From contig QIKQ01000021.1 of the NCBI GenBank assembly GCA_003233075.1, positions 1-29,649 of the forward strand: a DNA stretch of 29,649 nucleotides. Direction: 5' to 3'. Positions 1-8,690 of this stretch are shown here, piece by piece (the first letter of the stretch is position 1; each line of letters starts with the position of its first letter). The position numbers were made by a program, and so were the translations under genes. This DNA is from Gammaproteobacteria bacterium. Lineage in GTDB: Bacteria > Pseudomonadota > Gammaproteobacteria > SZUA-21. The notes below the pieces were generated by a model. It was not told the origin of the DNA and did no database searches. It saw nothing but the letters and a program-made list of their open reading frames with translations.

Positions 1-89
1 ACTATGTCGAGCGCTTGGACCGAGTGAAAACGAGTCATAGTATGCAATTGGGCCGTCGCAGTAGATGGGCTGTGAGAAATGCGGGCTAG
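1..89 (+). repeat. Palindromic dispersed repeat, copy 1 (cut by window edge)
   Basis: This is the right-hand half of a roughly 172-178 bp imperfect palindrome ending in GCGGGCTAG. Bases 1-89 are identical to the reverse complement of 18207-18295, base for base as I read them. The hairpin arm GAAAACGAGTCATAG is at 26-40. The left half lies outside the window. It sits about 260 bp upstream of the RAYT-like gene, a typical place for RAYT-associated repeats. Confidence 0.85.
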
Positions 90-352
90 GTTAAAAGTCC
101 ATGAAAGAATACTTCAACACTTAACCTAGATAATACTGAGGTTAACGAGACAGCTGCGAAAATATTTATATTTTTTTCAGCAAATAATCGTGTTAACTAC
201 TTGAAAGATTGCCACTATTACCGCTAACAAGATAGACCAGGATACTATCCCGGAACGGTCCAGTATTGTCTCAATATGATTTAATATAATACTGGTTTTA
301 ATTTACAAAGAAATTTTAAATCGGATCGATAACAAAGGATGTTAAATTAAGC
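90..352. other. Leader region upstream of the RAYT-like gene
   Basis: About 260 bases between the repeat and the start codon of the RAYT-like gene. The sequence is A+T-rich and has no convincing coding frame. I could not pick a promoter with confidence. An AAAGGA stretch lies about 13 bases before the GTG start, rather far for a ribosome binding site. Confidence 0.4.
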
Positions 353-1318
353 GTGTCCAGACCACTGCGAATTTGTTATCCAGGCGCATGGTACCATGTC
401 ATCGATCGCTGCTTTGGTCGACGAAAATTGTTCCATGATCAAGCCGACGTAAATCATTTCTTGAGTTTGTGCGCAAACATATCCGAAGTTTATTCTGCAG
501 AAATACATGCCTATTGCATGTTAGATCAATCTTTTCATTTACTCATAAGGACGCCACAAGGAAACATTAGCCATTGTATGCGTCATCTTTTAAGCCAATA
601 CACTCGATACTATAACCAACTTAAAAAAAGGCATGGTGCTTTATTTTCGGGTCGTTACAAATCAGTACTCGTTGAAGGCGATGAACATATCTTGCAAGTA
701 AGCCGCTTTATTCACCGTCTACCTCGTGAAAAAAAAATAACGCGTCACATCGCGACTTGCTCTTGGTCCAGCTACCCATCCTATGCTGGACTGCACAAAG
801 CTGAACCCTGGTTAAAACGTGATGAACTATTGCAATTTATGGCAAAACGAAACGGTCAAGCTCTGTACCGAATTTATGTTGAAACAGGAGAAGACAAGGA
901 AACTGACAATTTTTATCGCAAACGTAAACTATCTGCCGTGCTTGGCAGCACTGAATTTAAAAAACAGGTACTCGACACGAGTAAAATTGATCTAGATGAA
1001 GTTCCACAAGCAAAAGAATTTATTGAAAAACCAAGCATAGCAAATATTATTAAAGCTGTGGCTGAAGAGTTTTCTGTCAGCATGGAATCTATCCGCTTAA
1101 GCAAAAAAGGCAGAGGTAATTCCAATATGCCTCGCTCAGTAGCATTATGTTTATGCCGGAAATTAGGCGGTCATAGTTTAAAAACCATTGCCAAAGAATT
1201 TAAAATTAATCACTATTCCGCTGTTAGCGTCGCCATTAAACGCCTCAATCAATGCCTAGAACAAGATGCCGATACCAGCGATAGCTTGCAAAGAGTAAGA
1301 GATAAGTTGGCGGCTTAA
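353..1318 (+). CDS. RAYT-like protein with DnaA domain IV-like C terminus, probably catalytically inactive
   Basis: The 321-residue protein has an N-terminal Y1_Tnp (IS200/RAYT) domain at about residues 1-130 (opening MSRPLRICYPGAWYHV; GALFSGRYKSVLVE at 95-108) and a C-terminal helix-turn-helix at about 225-320 resembling DnaA domain IV (RSVALCLCRKLGGHSLKTIA, then NHYSAVSVAIKRL). Related proteins read CLMPNHYHLL at the metal-binding HUH motif and SRYIHLNP at the nucleophilic tyrosine. Here these are CMLDQSFHLL (S60, H62) and SRFIHRLP (F119), so the first histidine and the tyrosine are both replaced. It may still bind repeat hairpins. The start is a GTG; an ATG just upstream meets a stop after three codons. 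REP-type repeats flank the gene on both sides. Family assignment is firm; loss of catalysis is inferred from motif comparison. Confidence 0.85.
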   Translation: MSRPLRICYPGAWYHVIDRCFGRRKLFHDQADVNHFLSLCANISEVYSAEIHAYCMLDQSFHLLIRTPQGNISHCMRHLLSQYTRYYNQLKKRHGALFSGRYKSVLVEGDEHILQVSRFIHRLPREKKITRHIATCSWSSYPSYAGLHKAEPWLKRDELLQFMAKRNGQALYRIYVETGEDKETDNFYRKRKLSAVLGSTEFKKQVLDTSKIDLDEVPQAKEFIEKPSIANIIKAVAEEFSVSMESIRLSKKGRGNSNMPRSVALCLCRKLGGHSLKTIAKEFKINHYSAVSVAIKRLNQCLEQDADTSDSLQRVRDKLAA

Positions 1319-1358
1319 TTTTCAGGTGACACCCAGCATCTTTAAACTATTTAGATTT

Positions 1359-1396
1359 CCCGCATTTCGTCGCCTACGACGACTACTTGCGGGCTA
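1359..1396 (-). repeat. REP-like hairpin with GTAG foot
   Basis: Read on the minus strand it is GTAG followed by a hairpin with CCCGCA/TGCGGG outer stem (1388-1393 with 1359-1364) and TCGTCG/CGACGA inner stem (67-72 with 77-82 of the 1300s). A GTAG tetranucleotide at the foot of the hairpin is the known recognition feature of E. coli RAYT substrates. It lies 40 bp after the RAYT-like gene. There is no T-tract on either exit side, so it is not a canonical terminator. Confidence 0.7.
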
Positions 1397-1449
1397 CAAA
1401 AAAATGAGGAATTCCTAAGTTAATGACATAACCTGGCGGGCAACGATTA

Positions 1450-3174
1450 TTATTTTCCCTTATCACTCGTCAGAGTTTTGTTCGCGGGATGTTCGACTGA
1501 AAATTTAAAAGGAATTTTAATAGTTTCGCCTGATTTAGGTTGATAGTACCACTCGATCCTCTTCAACTTATCCACTTTTACCTGTTTATTGGCTTTGCTG
1601 ATAACTGGATCTATGAGTCTAACCTTGATGTCTTCATTTTTAGCTAAGGGGATTTGATCCCATACATGGATTTTGACACTTTTATTTTTATTGTTTTTAA
1701 GCGTAATTAAGTATTCATAAGTGTCGCGTTTAGTTTTACTAAAAACACCGGTTTTTTCATGAAACTTATTTACAAATTGATATTTAACTTTAACCCCGTT
1801 ATCAACACCCAAGTAGGTCCAGAACTCTTCTTTTGGAGCAACCGATTTAATTTGTGTGCGTGCCACAAAATTACTGTCTAAAAAAACATTCGCTGGCCCG
1901 GCTAATAAAGGAAAGACTGTATTATTAGTAACCTTTGCTTTCAAATAAGCATGCTCCGCTACTTTAGGTATAACGGAATAACGCATTTCAGCTTTAAAGG
2001 TTTTACTGAAAATTGCGACCTGATGTGCATTATTATCTGCTTTAATAGTAGCAAGCTGTTTAATGACGAAAACAGAATTAATACCCAAACTATCCACGCC
2101 GGCTTGTTTTCGATGCATTTCATTACGCTCGGTGGGTTCAGCTACTTGTGGTTGTTGTTCAGCGAGTTTTCCTGATTTGGATTTTTTGTCCTTGCCTAAT
2201 AGATAAGGCATCGATTTAATTGCATGTACAGTAACATCATCGGCTACGGGGAGTCTTTTCGTGCTCACTTTAGGTGGTGTATAAATATTGAGATACCAGG
2301 CTTTCAAACTAGGTCGTTGCCCACTAATATTCGGTTTAGCAGTTGAAAGTTTTAACTTAACTGAGCTCCAATCCTCACCACTACTTTGTCTCACTTTAGC
2401 CTTATAGACGATCGCCATTGATTTAGAATCACTGCTCACACGCAAATCATATTGTGGCTTCCAACTAGGGCCTATAACTACATAAGATACACCTAAGCTA
2501 ATTCGGCCTGTAGTCGGAATGTTTATTTTAAGCTGCACTTGGTTTTTCGACTTGCTTGGGTTTGCGCCAAGTTGACTAATATCTTCTTGATTTTTTTCTA
2601 AATCAAGATTTAGCTCACGTCGAACTAATTCAGCTTGACGTTTCTCCTTATCAAGCGCAGTAATCTTCTTTCGATAAAAACTAACCATTTTCACCCATTT
2701 TTGCGGATCAAGCTGAGACTTCGCTTCTTTTTGTTTGGTATTTGTTAGTTTCTCAGTTATTTTAATTACAAAATTCTTTTCTTTCTTAGATTGAGTAATT
2801 AAATCATCAGTTTCGCGAATTTTATCTTCTATTTTCTGTTGCAACAATTTCAAGCTGTTCATTTTTTTATTGGTATTATGTTTAATAGTAATTTTTTTAA
2901 ACTTAATGTCAATCAACTCGACTAAACCCTTACCATTCACTTGAATACTGTTTTGATCAACATTCGCGGGAAGATCATCAAAAATTAAAGTATACGATCC
3001 TTCTGTCAATCTATCGCTGTATGTTCGTGTGACTTGGGCACGATCCGCATAAACAGTAACACTAGTCGGTTTCGCATTCACCACAATACCTTTCATTCCA
3101 TCAGCATAAAGTTGACTAAAAGCGAGCAAAACAAATGTAACGACACTTAATTTTCTTTTAGGACTAACTAACAT
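1450..3174 (-). CDS. Secreted DUF4139 (MuiA-like) protein, paralogue A
   Basis: A 574-residue exported protein with a hydrophobic signal segment at residues 9-24 ending near LYADG. Residues about 30-95 form a DUF4140-type beta domain (TVYADRAQVTRTY, LPANVDQNSIQVNGKGLVEL). Residues 100-210 are Lys/Glu/Gln-rich and look coiled-coil. Residues 220-570 form the DUF4139 region (VSYVVIGPSWKPQYDLRV, RQSSGEDW, AGPANVFLDSNFV, TYLGVDNGVKVKY). A basic variable linker lies at about 310-370. Members are sometimes annotated as mucoidy inhibitor MuiA; the biochemical role is unknown. The start has a good GGGAG site. A paralogue lies immediately upstream in the same direction, 128 bp away. Confidence 0.85.
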   Translation of the reverse strand: MLVSPKRKLSVVTFVLLAFSQLYADGMKGIVVNAKPTSVTVYADRAQVTRTYSDRLTEGSYTLIFDDLPANVDQNSIQVNGKGLVELIDIKFKKITIKHNTNKKMNSLKLLQQKIEDKIRETDDLITQSKKEKNFVIKITEKLTNTKQKEAKSQLDPQKWVKMVSFYRKKITALDKEKRQAELVRRELNLDLEKNQEDISQLGANPSKSKNQVQLKINIPTTGRISLGVSYVVIGPSWKPQYDLRVSSDSKSMAIVYKAKVRQSSGEDWSSVKLKLSTAKPNISGQRPSLKAWYLNIYTPPKVSTKRLPVADDVTVHAIKSMPYLLGKDKKSKSGKLAEQQPQVAEPTERNEMHRKQAGVDSLGINSVFVIKQLATIKADNNAHQVAIFSKTFKAEMRYSVIPKVAEHAYLKAKVTNNTVFPLLAGPANVFLDSNFVARTQIKSVAPKEEFWTYLGVDNGVKVKYQFVNKFHEKTGVFSKTKRDTYEYLITLKNNKNKSVKIHVWDQIPLAKNEDIKVRLIDPVISKANKQVKVDKLKRIEWYYQPKSGETIKIPFKFSVEHPANKTLTSDKGK

Positions 3175-3237
3175 TGGAGAACTCCCTTTTGATTCACTTG
3201 TTATACTTATAAACTACAGGACTTAGTCATTTGCAAC

Positions 3238-3295
3238 CTGATATATGTTTCTTGGATTTATGTTGCTTGAATTTATGTTTATTGGACTTCTGCTA
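3238..3295. repeat. Degenerate 15-bp tandem repeat
   Basis: Three successive 15-mers, CTTGGATTTATGTTG, CTTGAATTTATGTTT and ATTGGACTTCTGCTA (3251-3295), preceded by a partial unit. They lie between the two DUF4139 genes, just after the stop of the upstream copy. No function is evident. Confidence 0.5.
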
Positions 3296-3302
3296 CATGT
3301 CT

Positions 3303-5018
3303 CTATTTCCCTTTCGTACTAGTCAGCCCTTTGTCAGCTGGATGTTCCACTGAATATTTAAAAGGTATTGTTATTGTCTGACCAGCTTTAGGTCTATAAA
3401 ACCATTCAATCATTTTCAATTTATTTACTTTCACATGTTTAGTCTTTTTGTTAATTTCCGGTTTAATTAGCTTAACTTTAATTGATTCATTTCGAGCCAT
3501 GGGGATTTGATCCCACACATGAATCGCGGTGCTATGGCCCTTATTATTTTTAACCGTAATCTGATACTCATAAGTATTTAGCGTAGTTTTACTAAAGACG
3601 CCTAATTTTTCTTGAAATTTATTAATAAATTTGTATTTCACTTTAACGCCATTATCAACTCCTAGATAAGTCCAAAATTCTTCCTTAGGAGCAACTGACT
3701 TTAGGCGGCTATGTGCGACAAAATTACTGTCCAAGAATACATTGGCAGGCCCCGCTAATAACGGGAAAACGGTATTATTGGTTACCTGCGCTTTTAAATA
3801 AGCGTGCTCGGCTATTTTGGGAATAACTGAATATCGCATCTTGGCTTTAAATGTTTTGTTAAAGATTGATACTTGATGAGCATTGTTATCAGCTTTAATA
3901 CTGGCCGTCTGCTTTATGACAAAAACCGCATTAAGACTCAAGCTATCTACGCCCGCTTGTTTGCGTTTCATTGGTTTTGCCATTAATAGTTCGTTGGCAA
4001 ATCGGCCGCCCTTTGCGCTTCTTTTTTTATCGTTAAATTGGTATCTCATCTCATCGATGGGGGCGCTTTTAGCCGCTTCGCGTTTAAATTTTGATTGCTC
4101 CCTAGGCGCTTTAACATCTGGCTTATAAATATTCAAATACCAGGCACGTAAAGATGGACGCACACCACTAATGTTTGGCTTTGCAGTCGACAGCTTTAGA
4201 TTTACATTAGTCCAGTCTTCACCACTGCTTTGTCTTACCATGGCTTTATAAACAATTGCCATCGTTTTCGAATTACTGCTTACTCGCAAATCATACAATG
4301 GTCGCCAACTCGGCCCGTGCACAACATAAGATACCTTTAATCTGACCTGGCCTGTTGCGGGAATGTTAATTTTTAACTGAACTTGATTTTTGGACTTACT
4401 TGAATTCGCACCTAACTGTCTTATTTCTTCTTGAATTCTTTCTAATTCGAGACCTAGCTCTCGCAGAGCTTTACTCAACTCACGCATTTCCTTATCAAGC
4501 GAAGACATTTTCTTCCGATAAAAGCTGACCATTTTCACCCACTTTTGTGGATCAAGAACCGCCTTTGCCTCTTTCTGTTTTGTATTGGTTAATTTTTCAG
4601 TGATCTTAATGACAAAATTCTTTTCCGCTTTAGCTTGCTCAACGGAATCGTTAATTTTCTGAATTTTGTCCTCTACCTTTTGCTGACTTATTCTTAAACG
4701 ACTAACAGCACCATTCGAAATACGTTTTACATAGATTTTTTTAAACTCAACGTCAAGTAGCTCAACTAGGCCCTTGCCATTGACTTGAATACTATTTTGG
4801 TCAACATTGGCAGGTAAGTTATCAAATAATAAAGTGTGCGTACCCTTGTTAAACACTTTTATCAGCATTCGAGTCACTTGAGCACGATCAGCATAAACCG
4901 TTACATCAGAAAGCTTCGACGTGACTACAATTGCCTTTCTTTCTTCGGCTTGAACTAAACTGATAACGTTAAATAATAGGATGAGTGATATTAATTTATT
5001 GGTCGATCTGACGTGCAT
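3303..5018 (-). CDS. Secreted DUF4139 (MuiA-like) protein, paralogue B
   Basis: A 571-residue paralogue of the gene at 1450-3174, with the same architecture: signal peptide ending near LVQA, DUF4140-type domain (TVYADRAQVTRML, NLPANVDQNSIQVNGKG), central coiled-coil (QKVEDKIQKINDSVEQAKAE and onward), and C-terminal DUF4139 domain (VSYVVHGPSWRPLYDLRV, RQSSGEDW, AGPANVFLDSNFVA, FWTYLGVDNGVKVKY). Long blocks are nearly identical between the two, such as EKNFVIKITEKLTNTKQKEA and the run around DPQKWVKMVSFYRKK. The signal peptides and the linker at 300-365 have diverged. The start has an AGGAG site. Tandem duplication is clear; function is unknown. Confidence 0.85.
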   Translation of the reverse strand: MHVRSTNKLISLILLFNVISLVQAEERKAIVVTSKLSDVTVYADRAQVTRMLIKVFNKGTHTLLFDNLPANVDQNSIQVNGKGLVELLDVEFKKIYVKRISNGAVSRLRISQQKVEDKIQKINDSVEQAKAEKNFVIKITEKLTNTKQKEAKAVLDPQKWVKMVSFYRKKMSSLDKEMRELSKALRELGLELERIQEEIRQLGANSSKSKNQVQLKINIPATGQVRLKVSYVVHGPSWRPLYDLRVSSNSKTMAIVYKAMVRQSSGEDWTNVNLKLSTAKPNISGVRPSLRAWYLNIYKPDVKAPREQSKFKREAAKSAPIDEMRYQFNDKKRSAKGGRFANELLMAKPMKRKQAGVDSLSLNAVFVIKQTASIKADNNAHQVSIFNKTFKAKMRYSVIPKIAEHAYLKAQVTNNTVFPLLAGPANVFLDSNFVAHSRLKSVAPKEEFWTYLGVDNGVKVKYKFINKFQEKLGVFSKTTLNTYEYQITVKNNKGHSTAIHVWDQIPMARNESIKVKLIKPEINKKTKHVKVNKLKMIEWFYRPKAGQTITIPFKYSVEHPADKGLTSTKGK

Positions 5019-5204
5019 TCCTGAACTCCTGAATAAAATCTAACTAAGAAGTAAATACTGCGCTAAAGCTAACTCTACATCACATTATAATAGAAGTAAT
5101 AATGCATATTGAATAGTCTAAATTACTTTTTTAGAGATGCGCAGTAATAAATTAATCTAAAATCTAAGGCTATATTATTATGCATTTAATTAAAGATATA
5201 AATA

Positions 5205-7469
5205 TCAATGGCCAGCACGTATTAACACACCTAAACCCGCTTCTTCCAGCTCTTTAAACATTAAGTTTCTAATTTCATAACCATGCTCTTTTTCAAGAGC
5301 CGTGTTTAACAGCCTACGCGCTTTTTTATAACTAAAACTTCGAATGACCCATTTAATTTTTGCTATGCTCGTTGGCGCCATACTTAAACTGCTAACACCC
5401 ATCGCTAAGAGTAATACAGCAGCAGCTGGATAACCACTCATCTCGCCACAGACACTAACAGGTTTTACATATTTTTTACCCACATCAGCTACATGTTTAA
5501 CTGCACGAATAACTGCTGGGTGCAAAGAATCGTAAAGTTTAACGACGCGAGCATTGTTTCGATCAACCGCAAGTAAAAACTGCGTCAAATCATTTGTGCC
5601 TATGGATAAAAAATCGACGCGCTTGGCAAAACTCTCCGCTAATAATACCGCTGCCGGTATTTCAATCATGGCGCCAATTTTAGGTGTGACAATCTCATAA
5701 CCTTCTTGACGCACTTCAAAAATAGCTTGCTCAAATAAAGTTTGAGCCTCGTCCAATTCCTCGAGATTTGAGATCATTGGAAATAATATGCTAAGATTTG
5801 TTAATCCCAATGATGCTTTCAGCATTGCTTTCAATTGAGTAATCATAATTTCCGGGTGGTCCAGAGTAACGCGTATTCCTCGCCAACCTAGGCTGGGGTT
5901 GTCTTCCGAAACTGGAAAATAAGTCAAAGGTTTGTCACCACCCACGTCCAAGGTTCTCAAAGTAACTGGGTTAGGCGCCGTCGCCTTTAGTACCTTACGG
6001 TATACATCAACTTGCTCAGATTCATTTGGAAAAGACGAACGTATCATAAATGGAAATTCAGTACGGTATAAACCCACTCCATCGCATTCGACCTTATGGG
6101 TTGATTTTTCATCGACCAATAATCCCGTGTTCATCATCAACTTAAGTTTAACGCCGTCTGACGTCTCTGCAGGAAGCTTTCTTAAACCTTTTAACTCCTT
6201 TTTAAGCTGGCTTTCTTCTCGAACTAAACGCGAATACTCAATCCGAACAATAGGTGGCGGTTGCACATATATCCGTCCCTGATAGCCGTCAGCAATAACC
6301 TCACATTGATCTAACCAACCAAAGGATACATTGCTGGCACCCATTACCGCTGGAATCCCCATCGCCCGCGCTAAAATCGCAACATGTGATGAATTAGAAC
6401 CTTTGGCAGATATTATTCCAGCAATACGTTTCGCCGGCACTTCAGCCAATTGGGTTGCACCAATTTCCTCACCAACGAGTATGGTTCGTTTTGGATATTT
6501 AATTGGAGTTGATTTGCCCGAGTGCAATTTACTGAAGATGCGCAAGCCGATTTCGCGTATATCGTCAGCACGTTCGCGCATATATTCATCCGACATCTCG
6601 TTAAAACGAATTGTATGCTCTTTGATTGTATCGCGCAGAGCAGCTTGAGCCCAATTACCTTGATGAATTCGACCAATAGTTTCATTAACCAGTGTGTCAC
6701 TATTGGCAAGCAATACGTATGCATCGAATAGAGCGTGGTCTTCATCTGATAACACATCTGACAAACTCGATTGCATTTCTTTAATATCATCACAGACTTG
6801 GCTAACTGCATTTTTAAACAATTTTATTTCATCGTCTATATTCTCTATTTTTCGGTCAGGTACTGAATTAAAGTCAGAAGAAGAATAAAGTACAAACGCC
6901 GTTCCAATTGCAACCCCAGGCGCGCCGGGAATACAACTAAAATATTTTTCTTTAGATCGGTCGGCGCCTAGCGAATACTGAGGATCACTGACTATTTTTG
7001 CATGCGCGATTGCCCCAGCAAGTTGTGATGCAAGCGCCATCATAAAGGCGACGCGTTCCTCGTTAAATTGACGACTTTCCTTACGTTGCACCACCAAGGC
7101 ACCTAATACCATGCGTTGATATATGACTGGTACGCCGAGATAGGCATTGAGTGTATCGTCACCAGAATTCGGAACATTAATATATCGATCGTCCTTAGGT
7201 GCACAGGCAATATTTTGTGTCTCGCCTGTGCGTATCACGAATCCAGTGAGACCCTGGTCAATTGATAAGCGCAATTCATTTACCGCATCAACATTGAGAC
7301 CATCAGTTTTTCGTAAGACAAAATCTTTTTTATTTGATTCAACTAAGTAAAAGGATGCTGCGTCGACTGCCATTGATTTTCTGATTTTAGAGACAATGAT
7401 CGACAACACTTGATCTAAGTCATGAGCAGTATTTACTTCCTGAATTATACGACGTAGTACTTCGAGCAT
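5205..7469 (-). CDS. ptsP: Phosphoenolpyruvate-protein phosphotransferase PtsP (EI-Ntr)
   Basis: First enzyme of the nitrogen-related phosphotransferase system. It takes phosphate from PEP onto a histidine and passes it to NPr and then EIIA-Ntr (PtsN), a cytoplasmic regulatory chain. The 754-residue length fits the family. Residues 1-160 are a GAF sensor domain, which in homologues responds to glutamine or related ligands. Residues 180-380 are the phosphohistidine part with GSNSSHVAILARAMGIPAVM, putting the active histidine at 362. Residues 400-730 are the PEP-binding barrel (GVGLYRTEFPFM, LRTLDVGGDKPL, FLSIGTNDLTQ, VCGEMSG). A GGGAG site precedes the ATG. rppH lies upstream in the same orientation, the usual gammaproteobacterial order, but here a hairpin element separates them. 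ptsO and ptsN are not in the window. Confidence 0.96.
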   Translation of the reverse strand: MLEVLRRIIQEVNTAHDLDQVLSIIVSKIRKSMAVDAASFYLVESNKKDFVLRKTDGLNVDAVNELRLSIDQGLTGFVIRTGETQNIACAPKDDRYINVPNSGDDTLNAYLGVPVIYQRMVLGALVVQRKESRQFNEERVAFMMALASQLAGAIAHAKIVSDPQYSLGADRSKEKYFSCIPGAPGVAIGTAFVLYSSSDFNSVPDRKIENIDDEIKLFKNAVSQVCDDIKEMQSSLSDVLSDEDHALFDAYVLLANSDTLVNETIGRIHQGNWAQAALRDTIKEHTIRFNEMSDEYMRERADDIREIGLRIFSKLHSGKSTPIKYPKRTILVGEEIGATQLAEVPAKRIAGIISAKGSNSSHVAILARAMGIPAVMGASNVSFGWLDQCEVIADGYQGRIYVQPPPIVRIEYSRLVREESQLKKELKGLRKLPAETSDGVKLKLMMNTGLLVDEKSTHKVECDGVGLYRTEFPFMIRSSFPNESEQVDVYRKVLKATAPNPVTLRTLDVGGDKPLTYFPVSEDNPSLGWRGIRVTLDHPEIMITQLKAMLKASLGLTNLSILFPMISNLEELDEAQTLFEQAIFEVRQEGYEIVTPKIGAMIEIPAAVLLAESFAKRVDFLSIGTNDLTQFLLAVDRNNARVVKLYDSLHPAVIRAVKHVADVGKKYVKPVSVCGEMSGYPAAAVLLLAMGVSSLSMAPTSIAKIKWVIRSFSYKKARRLLNTALEKEHGYEIRNLMFKELEEAGLGVLIRAGH

Positions 7470-7501
7470 TGATGCTTACTCCCGACAAGTAAGTTTATAC
7501 C

Positions 7502-7660
7502 TAAGGAAGCTCTGAACAATTCGTCCCTGAATTGTCAGAGCACGACAAGAAAAAAGTGCGATTTTTTCTTGTCTCACAAATTCAATCACTTAGTGCGATC
7601 GATTTTGGCGACACTTCCCTGTGTCGCTCTGAAGCTCTGAATTAATCAGAGCTTGCCTAA
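7502..7660. repeat. Four-hairpin inverted-repeat (MITE-like) element between rppH and ptsP
   Basis: The ends TAAGGAAGCTCTGA and (reverse complement) TTAGGCAAGCTCTGA are inverted repeats. Between them lie four hairpins in series: GCTCTGA(A)CAATTC/GAATTGTCAGAGC; a perfect 12-bp stem GACAAGAAAAAA/TTTTTTCTTGTC (7544-7555 with 7562-7573); GCGACAC/GTGTCGC (7608-7614 with 7621-7627); and AGCTCTGA/TCAGAGCT (7633-7640 with 7646-7653). The ends match those at 14283-14412, so it is a repeat family. The A/T-rich stem followed by T residues could attenuate transcription from rppH into ptsP. Confidence 0.7.
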
Positions 7661-7743
7661 ATCATTTCTGCAAAGACGAAAACATCTGCCTTTCTAATTT
7701 TTGGTAACATAATAAATATTTTTATTGCTTATATCTTAGCTTA

Positions 7744-8259
7744 CTATCGAGGCTCTACCGCCACCGAACTTTTGTTAATTGGTTGAAGACACGGTTCTAA
7801 TTCCTTCAATGCGGACTGATAAACCGCACGTTTAAATGATACGACTTCTTTTAGTGGAAACCAGTAGTTAACCCATTTCCAATTATCAAACTCTGGCTTT
7901 TCACTCACATCAAGTTTAATTTGAATATCCTCAGTTTTTATTTGCAGTAAGAACCAAATTTGCTTTTGGCCATAACAAACCGGCTTTAAATCATGCCGCA
8001 CCAGCTTTTCAGGTAGCTTATATTTTAACCAACGTTTGGTTTTTGCTAACAATTTGACATCAGATTGCTGCAATCCTATTTCTTCTTTCAGCTCTCGATA
8101 CAGAGCTTGCTCGGGATTTTCCCCTTGTTTAATTCCACCTTGCGGAAACTGCCAAGCCTCCTGGCCTATTCTTCGCGCCCACAGCAATTCTCCCCGCGCA
8201 TTGCACAAAATAATACCAACATTTGACCTAAACCCGTCCTTGTCAATCACACTTAACAC
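7744..8259 (-). CDS. rppH: RNA 5'-pyrophosphohydrolase RppH (Nudix)
   Basis: Removes pyrophosphate from the 5' end of transcripts, which starts RNase E-dependent mRNA decay; cytoplasmic. The 171-residue protein begins like the family (DKDGFRSNVGIILCN, then WARRIGQEAWQFPQGG). It has a complete Nudix box at residues 41-63, with E47, R55, E56, E59 and E60 in the required spacing. The C-terminal half carries LKPVCYGQKQIWFLL, as in E. coli RppH. It is the upstream partner of ptsP. The family N terminus usually starts a few residues before DGF, consistent with this start. Confidence 0.95.
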   Translation of the reverse strand: MLSVIDKDGFRSNVGIILCNARGELLWARRIGQEAWQFPQGGIKQGENPEQALYRELKEEIGLQQSDVKLLAKTKRWLKYKLPEKLVRHDLKPVCYGQKQIWFLLQIKTEDIQIKLDVSEKPEFDNWKWVNYWFPLKEVVSFKRAVYQSALKELEPCLQPINKSSVAVEPR

Positions 8260-8369
8260 TCAACCTCTTCTATAATATTACCTACAGTTTTCCATAATTT
8301 AGCGCATTTAATCAAATAAGTAATTAGTTGTTTGCTAAATTACACCGAAATTCAGTATATTAACACCCA

Positions 8370-8547
8370 AGCTCGCATTTCTCACAGCACTTCGTAACGA
8401 GACGATAAGGGTGCGCTATGAGTGGTTTTCACGACTGAGAAGCGGGAAGGATAGTCTGAACTATGTCGAACGCTTAGACCGAGTGAAAACCACTCATGTG
8501 TACCATTGGGCCGTCGCAGTAGATGGGCTATGAGAAATGCGAGCTAG
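8370..8547. repeat. Palindromic dispersed repeat, copy 2
   Basis: A 178-bp imperfect palindrome with ends AGCTCGCATTTCTCACAGC and GCTATGAGAAATGCGAGCT. The inner arms CTATGAGTGGTTTTC (8416-8430) and GAAAACCACTCAT (8485-8497) pair perfectly over 13 bp. It shares the core ACTATGTCGARCGCTTRGAC with the copies at 1-89 and 18207-18378. Relative to those it differs at two positions in each arm, and the differences restore pairing. It lies in the intergenic space between divergent rppH and the HAD-IB gene; the rest of that space shows nothing recognisable. Confidence 0.85.
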
Positions 8548-8690
8548 GGAACTTTCTAAAAAAAGCAATGGAACCTAGCTTGGTCAATATTATCAATACT
8601 CAGCCATATTTCATTAGTATAACTATTGAAATTAACCTGCTGCAGTATAGAATTGACTTGCTACTTAATTAAGGAATGAAGAAAAAAATT

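Noticed and set aside
1359..1396. Hairpin after the RAYT-like gene as a rho-independent terminator.
   Set aside because: No T-tract follows on either strand; the GTAG foot and CCCGC stem fit a REP better.
6413..6811. 132-residue ORF on the minus strand inside ptsP, and similar overlapping frames elsewhere (for example inside ilvD and the large regulator).
   Set aside because: They lie wholly within well-supported genes, show no family features and have biased, shadow-like composition.
8676..8690. ATG at 8676 as start of the HAD phosphatase.
   Set aside because: The AAGGA directly abuts it with no spacer, and family members begin at the next in-frame ATG (8691).
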